Part shown: piece by piece, positions 1-7,549 of the stretch
How the letters are laid out: the number at the start of each line of letters is the position of its first letter
Position numbering within the stretch: position 1 is the stretch's first letter
Origin: EB88 sp965199135
Lineage (GTDB): Bacteria > Acidobacteriota > Terriglobia > Terriglobales > Acidobacteriaceae
Reading direction: 5' to 3'
Length of the DNA: 64,000 nucleotides
Assembly: GCA_965199135.1 (NCBI GenBank)
Contig: OZ240685.1
Span: 1,860,001-1,924,000, forward strand
The notes under the pieces: generated by a model
What the model was told of the DNA's origin: nothing
Databases searched by the model: none
The model's input: the letters and a program-made list of their open reading frames with translations, nothing else
Position numbers and translations under genes: made by a program

Positions 1-777
1 CAGCTCGTGGGCCGCATCGCTGGTCAGCCTGCGCTGCTGGTCAAAGGAAAGCTGCAGGCGATGCAGCGCGGCATCGATCGCGCGGGTAAGGGGTGCCAGC
101 TCGCGGGTCTCGCGGGCTGAGTTCGGAGGCGCAAATCGCCACTGCCGGCTCGAGATGACGCTGGCGGCGACGGCAAGCGCCTCCAGGGGCAGCAGGGCGT
201 GGCGGAGAAAGAGGGTCAGGAAGATTGCGGTGAACAGCAGGACGCCGGCAAACATCGCGGCATAGTAGCGAACGGCCTCCATGACTTCGGCATGGAGGTG
301 ACGTGTCGACTCGCCATAGATCACCGTGATGTGGTGCGTGGTGCCGCCGCTTTCGCCTGGGTCCACCACCCGCACACCATGCAGGGTGAGGAAGCGATAG
401 GGCCGGCCGTTGAGCTCGGCTGTGGAGATACCGCTCTCCCTGCTGCGCTCCGGGGTCAGCGACGCTGGCCATTCCGAGGACCGGCCGAGCAGGGCCTTGC
501 CATCCTCCTGCACCTGGAAGAGCGCCTGCGTGGGAAGCGCGAGACCATCGCGGTCGAGCACGACGTTGTCGCCCGGATCATCGGCATCGCCGACCGCGCC
601 CAGCAGGGTATTGGCGCGTCCCTGCAGCATCTGGTCGAAGGCGTGTACGCGCAGGTGCTGCTCGTGGAACGCGGTAGCGGCGAGCAGCAGGCCGGCCGCC
701 AGTAACTCGATGACCAGCACTGCGGCGATGGAGCGGCGCAGGATCGAGCGGCGGGGAAGGGGGTGGGGGGCTGTCAT
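1..777 (-). CDS. Sensor histidine kinase, N-terminal part (cut by window edge)
   Basis: Membrane sensor kinase partner of the adjacent OmpR-type regulator. Its ATG overlaps the regulator's TGA (ATGA), so the two are translationally coupled. The frame is open for 259 codons to the window edge. Residues about 18-37 form a first membrane helix, 38-172 a periplasmic sensor region with no recognised fold, and 173-192 a second helix. A linker follows, and the visible part ends in an H-box DAAHEL with the phospho-acceptor His at 257. The dimerisation helix remainder and ATPase domain lie outside the window. The ligand is unknown. Confidence 0.9.
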   Translation of the reverse strand, partial: MTAPHPLPRRSILRRSIAAVLVIELLAAGLLLAATAFHEQHLRVHAFDQMLQGRANTLLGAVGDADDPGDNVVLDRDGLALPTQALFQVQEDGKALLGRSSEWPASLTPERSRESGISTAELNGRPYRFLTLHGVRVVDPGESGGTTHHITVIYGESTRHLHAEVMEAVRYYAAMFAGVLLFTAIFLTLFLRHALLPLEALAVAASVISSRQWRFAPPNSARETRELAPLTRAIDAALHRLQLSFDQQRRLTSDAAHEL

Positions 778-1463
778 GGATGACTTTCGGGTCGCACCGC
801 CAGCCGGTAGCCCCGGTTGCGCAGGGTCTCAATCAGCGGGTTCTCGCTGCCGCGGTCGAGCTTGCGCCGCAGGTTCGACATGTGCGCTTCGATCACGTTG
901 GAGTGGTGCTGCCAGTTGTAATCGTAGAGATGTTCGAGGAGTTCGCGCTTGGAGACAATGGCGCGGGGGCGATGGATGAGGTATTCGAGAATGCGGTACT
1001 CGGTTGGAGACACGTCGATCGCACGGTCTCCGCGATGGACCGTCTGTTCCAGAGTATTGACCATCACATCGCCGGCTCGAAGCAGCGGATCAGCATTGCC
1101 CTTGCCCCGGCGTATCAGCGCTTTTGCCCGGGCGAGGAGCTCGCCTAAGTCAAAGGGCTTGCTCAGGTAGTCGTCGGCCCCGGCATTGAGTAACTCGATG
1201 GTGGACTCGGCTCCCTCGCGAGCCGTCAGGATCAAGGTGGGCGTGGCGATCTTTGCGGCGCGCAGGTGCCGGAGTGTCGTGAGCCCGTTCTGCCCTGGCA
1301 GCATCAGGTCAAGGATGATCAGGTCGTAGCAGCCTTGTTGTGCGAGCTGCTCGCCATCGATGCCATTGTCGGCGTGGTCCACGGCCATGCCGGAGGTCTC
1401 GCGAAAGGCAGCAGCAAGATTCTCCGCCAGGCGAGTCTCATCCTCCACGATCAGGACACGCAT
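774..1463 (-). CDS. OmpR/PhoB-family response regulator
   Basis: 229 residues, the normal length for this family. The receiver domain (1-115) has the acidic pair E7/D8, phospho-acceptor D52 in LDLMLPG, T80 and K102 in KPF. A winged-helix DNA-binding domain follows (about 125-225) with the typical ending RNRGYRL. It is the first gene of a two-gene unit with the kinase downstream and faces away from the sigma-factor gene, so positions 1464-1669 must hold divergent promoters. Target genes cannot be told from the sequence. Confidence 0.95.
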   Translation of the reverse strand: MRVLIVEDETRLAENLAAAFRETSGMAVDHADNGIDGEQLAQQGCYDLIILDLMLPGQNGLTTLRHLRAAKIATPTLILTAREGAESTIELLNAGADDYLSKPFDLGELLARAKALIRRGKGNADPLLRAGDVMVNTLEQTVHRGDRAIDVSPTEYRILEYLIHRPRAIVSKRELLEHLYDYNWQHHSNVIEAHMSNLRRKLDRGSENPLIETLRNRGYRLAVRPESHP

Positions 1464-1669
1464 GCTTCCTCCCGTTTGTGGTGCGTTCAGTCTACCGGGG
1501 TGCTCCCGCGAGGCCGCAGAGCACCGAGGCGAAAAGATGCTTTCGCGGTTAGGTCTCTGACAGACAAGCGGTGTAGGCTTGGGGCACCGTCCGGGTTTCC
1601 GCGCCCGTCTCCGCGCCCGCGAAGAAGATTGCGGCTTTGGGAAGAAGAGGAAGTCCGTTTTGATATCTG

Positions 1670-2233
1670 GTGCGTTCTATGACTAGAGAGATAACGAAGC
1701 AGGATGCGGCCGAGGACGACGGGCGCCTGCTTGACGGAGTACGGGGAGGGGATCAGCAGTCGCTGGTCGCACTCTTTGGCCGTCACTCTTCGCTTGTGTA
1801 CGGGGTAGCACTTCGCATCCTGGGAGAGCCGGCAGCGGCAGAAGACGTGATGCAGGAAGTGTTTCTGCGCATCTGGCGGAAGCCCCCCACCGTGGAAGTC
1901 GTTTCGGGGAGCCTTGCCGGCTGGTTCGCGGTATTAGCGCGCAATCGCTCGATCGACATGCTTCGGAGGCGGCAGCCAACGGACTCGACCGACGATGTGG
2001 TGTTGTTGTCGAAGGTAGATGTGGCGGCCGAATCGGAGCACAGGATGCTTCTCGAGCGGGCGCGCTCCATGATGAGGACGCTTCCGGAAGAACAGCAGAC
2101 CGTTCTGAACCTTGCATTCTTTGACGGGCTTAGCCATTCCGAGATCGCATCTCGGTTGCAGAGTCCACTTGGCACGATCAAGACACGGCTCAGACGCGCT
2201 GTTCTGACGCTGAGAAAGGCGGCGCAGGTATGA
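1670..2233 (+). CDS. ECF RNA polymerase sigma factor (RpoE/SigK-like)
   Basis: 187 residues with sigma region 2 (about 36-105, including the EDVMQEVFLRIWRKP stretch) and region 4 (about 135-185, a helix-turn-helix around LSHSEIASRLQSPLGTIKTR). The next gene is its probable anti-sigma factor, starting inside this gene's stop codon (ATGA), so the pair is coupled. The start is either GTG at 1670 or ATG three codons later at 1679; the sequence does not decide. The signal sensed and the regulon are unknown. Confidence 0.92.
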   Translation: MRSMTREITKQDAAEDDGRLLDGVRGGDQQSLVALFGRHSSLVYGVALRILGEPAAAEDVMQEVFLRIWRKPPTVEVVSGSLAGWFAVLARNRSIDMLRRRQPTDSTDDVVLLSKVDVAAESEHRMLLERARSMMRTLPEEQQTVLNLAFFDGLSHSEIASRLQSPLGTIKTRLRRAVLTLRKAAQV

Positions 2234-3075
2234 GCTCGACACAACACACTGACATTGAAGAGCTTGCGATGTATGCGCTGTTGCTTCTCAGCGAAGAAGA
2301 GGCCGCGGAGGTTCGTGCGCACCAGCAGGTTTGCGAAAGTTGCCGGGCCGAGCTGGCCCAGGTTCGTGAAGACCTTGCCTTGTTTGCCCTGACCGTTGAG
2401 CCGGTGCAGCCCCCGGAAGGCGCACGGGAACGCTTTCTAACTCGCCTGCGGACAGACCATGCACCACAAAGTCCGATACCAACCTCCCCCAAGCAGGCGG
2501 TTCCAGGTGCACCCGCCCCCTTGCTCGTGCAACGTCGCAACGAGCCCACGTCGGCGGTCCTGCGGATACTGCCCTGGATTGGCTGGGCAGCGGCTGCAGC
2601 GGCGATCATCGTGGCTCTCGGTCTGAAGGAGGACCGGGACGCCTTGCGCGGCGCGTTTGCCGCGCAGAATGCTGATAACGCGACCACTCAAAGGGAGTTA
2701 GCGCGCGATCGGCACATCCTCGGCGTGCTCACCGACCCCGACGCGGTCCGGGTAAACCTGACGACGAGCAAGGTCCCGGCAACGCCCACAGCACGGGCGA
2801 CCTATGAACAGAAGAGTGGAACCCTGCTGTTACTTGCGAGCAATCTGCCCGCGTTACAGCCGGCCAAAGTCTACGAACTCTGGCTGATCCCTGCAGACGG
2901 CAGCAAACCGTTGCCTGCAGGGGTCTTCTCCCCGGACGCGCGAGGCAATGCCAGTCTCCTGGTTTCTTCGTTGCATGGAGCCGTAGCCGCCAAGGCTTTC
3001 GGGATCACGGTGGAGCAGGCAGGTGGGTCCGAGACACCTACCCTGCCGATTCTCCTGGCCGGCGCTCCCGCCTAG
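2230..3075 (+). CDS. RskA-type anti-sigma factor
   Basis: 281 residues. The N-terminal cytoplasmic anti-sigma domain carries a zinc-binding pattern H31-x3-C35-x2-C38. A single membrane helix lies near residues 110-130 (WIGWAAAAAAIIVALGL). The C-terminal part (about 165-280, with the YELWLIP segment) matches the RskA C-terminal domain. This family holds its cognate ECF sigma factor at the membrane and releases it on a signal. It overlaps the sigma gene by four bases and is followed by a terminator at 3104-3131. Confidence 0.9.
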   Translation: MSSTQHTDIEELAMYALLLLSEEEAAEVRAHQQVCESCRAELAQVREDLALFALTVEPVQPPEGARERFLTRLRTDHAPQSPIPTSPKQAVPGAPAPLLVQRRNEPTSAVLRILPWIGWAAAAAAIIVALGLKEDRDALRGAFAAQNADNATTQRELARDRHILGVLTDPDAVRVNLTTSKVPATPTARATYEQKSGTLLLLASNLPALQPAKVYELWLIPADGSKPLPAGVFSPDARGNASLLVSSLHGAVAAKAFGITVEQAGGSETPTLPILLAGAPA

Positions 3076-3103
3076 GCGAAGCCGCGCTGGAAGTTCCCTC
3101 CAA

Positions 3104-3131
3104 GGCAGCCGACATGGCTGCCTCTTTCTTC
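3104..3131 (+). terminator. Rho-independent terminator after the sigma/anti-sigma operon
   Basis: A perfect 7-bp stem (GGCAGCC/GGCTGCC) with loop GACAT is followed by the T-rich run TCTTTCTTC, 29 bases past the anti-sigma stop. Confidence 0.7.
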
Positions 3132-3256
3132 ACCCGGAAATCCAAAAGCAACTTCGCATCGTTTCGTTTACAGACGGGGACGCGGGCGCCAAATGGTGCT
3201 CTCGCTGCCCTGCCGCCAGCTGAGCCTGCAGTGCAGGCTCCAAAGTTTCACCGAAA

Positions 3257-3289
3257 GGTGCCAGGCTTCGTGCCTGGCACCTCTTTTTT
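3257..3289 (+). terminator. Strong Rho-independent terminator
   Basis: A perfect 10-bp stem GGTGCCAGGC/GCCTGGCACC with a 5-base loop is followed by TCTTTTTT. It is a second terminator downstream of the sigma/anti-sigma operon and isolates the next gene. No gene is visible between 3132 and 3340. Confidence 0.85.
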
Positions 3290-3340
3290 CGCCTGTGAAG
3301 TGCTGCTCTGTCGTCACGGCACTCGGTAGAATGAGCCTCT

Positions 3341-3904
3341 ATGGAAGCGAACGAGGTTCAGGAACTCCACGAGCAGCATGAGCACGCACTGGGTGGCGAG
3401 CATGAGGGCGGCCTGCAGGGGCTCAAGCACGTGAGCTTCACGATGAGCGTACTGGCGGTGCTGGTAGCGGTTGTGACGGTGCTCGGCCACCGCACCCACA
3501 CCGAGGCGGTGCTGATGCAGGCGCGGGCGAGCGACCAGTGGAACCTCTACCAGGCCAAGAAAATCCGTCAGAACGAAACACAGCTGGCTGCTGACCTGCT
3601 CGGGACTGCGGCGATTCGCGACAGCCGGCAGGCGGAGGCGATCCTGGGGCAATACAAGGCGCACCTGGCCAAGTGGAACAGCGATCTTGAGGGGGAGCAG
3701 GAAAAAGCGCGCGGCTTTGAGGAAAGCGTCGAGCATGCTGAGCGCAAGGCCACCAGCTACGACCTGAGCGAGGCGCTGCTGGAGATCGGCCTGGTCGTCA
3801 CCTCGATCACGCTGCTGACCCGGCTCCGCGTGTACTGGCTGCTGGGCATGGCATTCGGGGTCTTCGGGATCATCGTGGCGGCCCAGGGGCTGTTCCTCCA
3901 CTAA
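3341..3904 (+). CDS. DUF4337 family membrane protein
   Basis: 187 residues. The His/Glu-rich start is followed by a membrane helix (about 31-49), then the DUF4337 signature region (HTEAVLMQARASDQWNLYQAKKIR). A helical, charged middle that could form a coiled coil precedes two more hydrophobic segments at the C-terminus (about 143-187). The family is widespread in bacteria and has no established function. It may share a transcript with the phosphodiesterase 17 bases downstream. Confidence 0.85.
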   Translation: MEANEVQELHEQHEHALGGEHEGGLQGLKHVSFTMSVLAVLVAVVTVLGHRTHTEAVLMQARASDQWNLYQAKKIRQNETQLAADLLGTAAIRDSRQAEAILGQYKAHLAKWNSDLEGEQEKARGFEESVEHAERKATSYDLSEALLEIGLVVTSITLLTRLRVYWLLGMAFGVFGIIVAAQGLFLH

Positions 3905-3921
3905 GGCGCTCGGACGGAGAC

Positions 3922-5229
3922 GTGATGCGTGCTCGACTGATGAGGCTTCTCTGCGGGCTCTCCGCCTCTCTGGCGCTTGGTGCTGCGCTGCTGGTTCAGG
4001 CGCAGACCCTACCATCCACCGCAGCGACCGAGAGCGCCGTCATCACGGTTGACCACGGGCCCAATGCACTGCTCCAGCAGGGCAAGCACTACGTCATCCT
4101 GGTGTCGCTCGATGGTTTTCGCTGGGATTATGCCCGCAGGTATGGCGCCCGGAACCTGCTCGCGATCGCAGCACACGGCGCAAGCGCGCCTGACGGCATG
4201 CTGCCCTCGTATCCCTCGGTGACGTTTCCCAATCACTACACGCTCGTGACCGGCCTCTACCCGGAGCATCATGGCATCGTCGCGATGAGCTTCTATAACG
4301 AGGACCATACGCGCGAGTACCGCTACAACGATCCCGCGACCGCCACGGATGGCAGCTGGTACGGCGGTGCCCCGCTGTGGGTGATCGCTGAGCAGCAGGG
4401 GATGCGCGCAGCGTGCTTCTTCTGGCCTGGGTCAGAGGCAGCGATCCAGGGGACCCGGCCGACGTATTACCTGAAGTATGACGACCACTATCCGGACCCG
4501 GCGCGGGTGGAGCAGGTGCTTGCCTGGCTCCATCTGCCGGAGGCGGAGCGGCCTCACTTCATCACACTGTACTTCGCGGACGTGGACCATGCCGGGCACC
4601 AGTTCGGGCCGGACAGCCCGGAGGTGCGTGCCGCGGTCGGGCAGCTGGATGCGATGGTTGGGAAGCTGCGCGCGGGTATCGCGGCCACGCACCTGCCGGT
4701 CAACCTCGTCGTCGTAAGCGACCATGGCATGACGAAGACCGAGCCGGAGTGGATCAACCTGGACACGTACGCGGACCTGTCGAAGTTTGTCACCGCGGGA
4801 TCGCTGCTCTATGCGAACAGTGACGCTGACGCGCAGAAAGCGTACTCGCAGCTCAAGATCGTGAGCAGCGAGTTCAAGGTGTACCGCCGGGCGGATGTGC
4901 CGAAGGAGCTGCACTACAACACGAACCCGCGCGAGGGGGACCCGGTCGTCGTGGCGGAGGCAGCGGTGGCGATTCGCGCGCATGCGCCGCCCGCCGGCGA
5001 GCCGGATCACTCCCCCAACGCCGGGTCGCATGGTTTCGACCCCCGGGAGATGCCGGACATGAAGGCGATTTTCTACGCGGAGGGGCCGGACGTACGGGTC
5101 GGCGTCAAGCTGAAGCCGTTTGAGAACATCAACGTGTATCCCTTTATCACGGACCTTCTTGGGCTGGAGCATCCGCCAATCGATGGGAGTGGGGGCGTGC
5201 TGTCACCCGCTTTGCGCAACCAGCCCTAG
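3922..5229 (+). CDS. Secreted type I phosphodiesterase/nucleotide pyrophosphatase (NPP family)
   Basis: 435 residues with an N-terminal signal peptide (to about residue 27, ending VQAQ). Alkaline-phosphatase-superfamily motifs are present: VSLDGFRWDY (metal ligand Asp), PSVTFPNHYT with the nucleophilic Thr, DVDHAGH, VVVSDHGMT, and a late His in NAGSHGFD. The order and spacing fit NPP-type enzymes that hydrolyse pyrophosphate or phosphodiester bonds outside the cytoplasm. The start is GTG at 3922 or the adjoining ATG at 3925. Substrate is not determined by sequence. Confidence 0.9.
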   Translation: MMRARLMRLLCGLSASLALGAALLVQAQTLPSTAATESAVITVDHGPNALLQQGKHYVILVSLDGFRWDYARRYGARNLLAIAAHGASAPDGMLPSYPSVTFPNHYTLVTGLYPEHHGIVAMSFYNEDHTREYRYNDPATATDGSWYGGAPLWVIAEQQGMRAACFFWPGSEAAIQGTRPTYYLKYDDHYPDPARVEQVLAWLHLPEAERPHFITLYFADVDHAGHQFGPDSPEVRAAVGQLDAMVGKLRAGIAATHLPVNLVVVSDHGMTKTEPEWINLDTYADLSKFVTAGSLLYANSDADAQKAYSQLKIVSSEFKVYRRADVPKELHYNTNPREGDPVVVAEAAVAIRAHAPPAGEPDHSPNAGSHGFDPREMPDMKAIFYAEGPDVRVGVKLKPFENINVYPFITDLLGLEHPPIDGSGGVLSPALRNQP

Positions 5230-5251
5230 GTCGTCTGCCGGGGGCAAAGAT

Positions 5252-5288
5252 GGCTGCACCCACTTCGTTTCTAAAGGTGGGTGCAGCC
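5252..5288. terminator. Hairpin between convergent genes, probable bidirectional terminator
   Basis: A perfect 12-bp stem (GGCTGCACCCAC with GTGGGTGCAGCC) around a 13-base loop lies between the phosphodiesterase and nagA, which converge. Neither strand has a clear T-run, so termination is inferred from position and stem strength only. Confidence 0.5.
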
Positions 5289-5364
5289 TCATGAGGGATT
5301 GCCGGTCCTGATCTTTTGAAATTTTTCGGGAAGCCCATGTCTCGGAATCGAGACCTGGGGCAGC

Positions 5365-6534
5365 CTACTTCTGTTTCGTGACGGGCATGCCGCCGATGTA
5401 GGTTTCGATCAGGTCTCCCGAAGGGGTGAGCACGTTTACGTCGGCACGGCGGCCTTCGGCGAGCGAGCCCAGCTCGTCGCTCCAGCCTGACATGCGAGCG
5501 GGGTTCTCGGAGGCAGCGCGGACGCTCTGTTCCAGGGTGCCCCCGGTGAACTCGCGGTACTTGCGGACGGCTGCGTCAAGAACCAGCGTGGAGCCGGCCA
5601 GCGTATCCTCGCCGGTGATGGCACGTCCTCCGCTCACGCGCACGTCGAGCGCGCCGAGCTTGTAGTTGCCATCCGGCATGCCGGCTGCGCTCATCGCGTC
5701 GGTGATCAGGATCACGCGGTCCGCGGGCTTGGCGCGGAAGAAGAGCCGAACTATCGAGGGCTCGACGTGAAGCCCATCGCAGATGATCTCGGAGTACAGC
5801 GTGTCGGTGGTCAGAACGGCGCCGAGGATGCCTGGCTCGCGGTGGTCCAGCCGTCGCATGGCATTGAAGGCATGGGTCGCGGAGGTCGCGCCCGCGGCGA
5901 TCCCTCGCGCAGCATCCGCCGCCAGGCCGTCGCTGTGGCCGATCGAAATTCGCACGCCTTTTGCGACAGCATGGGTGATGAGGTCGATGGCGCCCGGTAC
6001 TTCCGGCGCGATAGTCATGAGGGTGATGCGGCCTTCTGCCGCCTCCCACATGGTGTCGAACCACGGGATCGAGGGCGCGAGCAGGTCGGCGGTGGGGTGC
6101 GCGCCACGTTTGGCATGCGACAGGAAAGGCCCTTCCAGGTGGATGCCAAGCGGCCGGGCGTGCCCGGGTTCCGGCGTGCAGCGCAGGAGGCGAGCCAGCC
6201 CGGCAAGCGAGCGAAGGGTGACGTCCTTCGGTGCGGTGATCGTAGTCGGCAGGTAAGCGCCGACGCCATGTTGCGGAAGAAACCGACCGATCGCACCGAG
6301 AGCCTCGGAGGTCGCCTCCATCACATCGCGCCCGCGGCAGCCATGCGTGTGCACGTCGAGGTATGCGGGGGCGAGCAGGGCACCGGGGTAGTCACGGTGG
6401 AGCGCGGCTTTTGGCAGGTCGGCGTCGCCCTGGGAGTGGATGCTTCGAAGCACTCCATCCTCCATCAGCAGAGCAGGGTGCGCGAGGAGTCCGAGAGGCG
6501 TAAGTAAGTGAGCGGCGGTAACTAACGTTGACAT
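5365..6534 (-). CDS. nagA: N-acetylglucosamine-6-phosphate deacetylase
   Basis: 389 residues, the usual family length. It removes acetate from GlcNAc-6-phosphate in amino-sugar catabolism and cell-wall recycling. Amidohydrolase features: HxH at 62/64 (DVHTHG), metal-binding E134 in HLEGPF, H200 in IGHSD, H221 in THAFNAM, and catalytic Asp about 279 in LITDAMSA. It stands alone: no nagB or nagK is adjacent, although a FucP-type sugar permease lies at 25.3 kb. It faces away from the endonuclease IV gene. Confidence 0.93.
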   Translation of the reverse strand: MSTLVTAAHLLTPLGLLAHPALLMEDGVLRSIHSQGDADLPKAALHRDYPGALLAPAYLDVHTHGCRGRDVMEATSEALGAIGRFLPQHGVGAYLPTTITAPKDVTLRSLAGLARLLRCTPEPGHARPLGIHLEGPFLSHAKRGAHPTADLLAPSIPWFDTMWEAAEGRITLMTIAPEVPGAIDLITHAVAKGVRISIGHSDGLAADAARGIAAGATSATHAFNAMRRLDHREPGILGAVLTTDTLYSEIICDGLHVEPSIVRLFFRAKPADRVILITDAMSAAGMPDGNYKLGALDVRVSGGRAITGEDTLAGSTLVLDAAVRKYREFTGGTLEQSVRAASENPARMSGWSDELGSLAEGRRADVNVLTPSGDLIETYIGGMPVTKQK

Positions 6535-6608
6535 CAGGTGGTTCGTCCAGTCACCACTCTACACGGCAGGGGAGAAGGGGCACTTAGGTCGAGTCCTAGA
6601 ATGAAGGC

Positions 6609-7517
6609 ATGAGTCCCTCCCAAGTTCCCGTACCCGGTCCCAAGCGAATCGGCATCCACCTGTCCACCGCGGGTGGCGCCCATACTGCCGTGGAGCGGGC
6701 CGTAGCTGTAGGCGCGAACACCTTCCAGATCTTCACCTCGAGCCCACGCATGTGGCGGGCCGCGCCGATTGCGAAGGACGTCGCCGCCAAGATGCAGGCC
6801 CTGCGGGCGCAGCATGATGTCGGACCAGCGGTGATCCATGCCAACTACCTGATCAACCTGGCCTCCCAGAATGAGGACGTGCTGGAGAAGTCCTCACTTG
6901 CGTTTCGCGGCGAAGTAGAGCGGGCACTGGCGCTGGGCTCGGAGTTCCTGGTGCTGCACCCAGGCTCGTGGAAGGGCCTTACCCGCGAGGAAGGACTGCG
7001 CCGGGCCGCTCTCGGGATTGAAAAGGCTGTGGAGGGCATGGATTTCGCGGGAAAGAACTTTCAGCTGCTGATCGAGAACACGGCTGGGTCGGACTACTCG
7101 CTGGGCGGCAGCTTTGACCAGGTCGCGGAGATGATCGAGTTGCTGCGGATGCACCTGCCGGTCGGGGCGTGCCTCGATACCTGCCACACGCATGTTTCGG
7201 GATATGACATCGTCAGCGAGGCGGGCTGGGAAGAAACGGTGGCGGCCATCGAGCGCACGATCGGCACAGGGCATGTGCGGGTCTGGCACGTGAACGATGC
7301 GAAGGCGGCACGCGGGTCGAAGCTTGATCGGCACGAGCATATCGGCGAGGGGATGATCGGCGCGGCGCCCTTTCGTCGGCTCCTGAACGATCCGCGCTTT
7401 GCGCACTGCGCGTTTGTGGCCGAGACGCCGGTGGACGAGCCGGGCGACATTGAGAAGAACGTGCGCACACTGCAGGGGCTGTATGCGGTTGGGCGGCAGG
7501 CGGTCGCGGCGCAGTGA
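6609..7517 (+). CDS. nfo: Endonuclease IV (AP endonuclease)
   Basis: 302 residues, a xylose-isomerase-like TIM barrel that cuts at abasic sites in base-excision repair. Family motifs: GIHLSTAGG near the start, NTFQIFTSSPRMW, HANYLINLAS, FLVLHPGS, LLIENTAG, GACLDTCHTHVSGYD, VWHVNDAK and the closing FVAETP. The metal-binding His, Glu and Asp residues of these motifs are all present. Its stop overlaps the longest possible leuS start, so the two are probably co-transcribed. Confidence 0.95.
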   Translation: MSPSQVPVPGPKRIGIHLSTAGGAHTAVERAVAVGANTFQIFTSSPRMWRAAPIAKDVAAKMQALRAQHDVGPAVIHANYLINLASQNEDVLEKSSLAFRGEVERALALGSEFLVLHPGSWKGLTREEGLRRAALGIEKAVEGMDFAGKNFQLLIENTAGSDYSLGGSFDQVAEMIELLRMHLPVGACLDTCHTHVSGYDIVSEAGWEETVAAIERTIGTGHVRVWHVNDAKAARGSKLDRHEHIGEGMIGAAPFRRLLNDPRFAHCAFVAETPVDEPGDIEKNVRTLQGLYAVGRQAVAAQ

Positions 7518-7549
7518 CGCGCGATTCTGCCGGTAGAATGAAGGTTCCT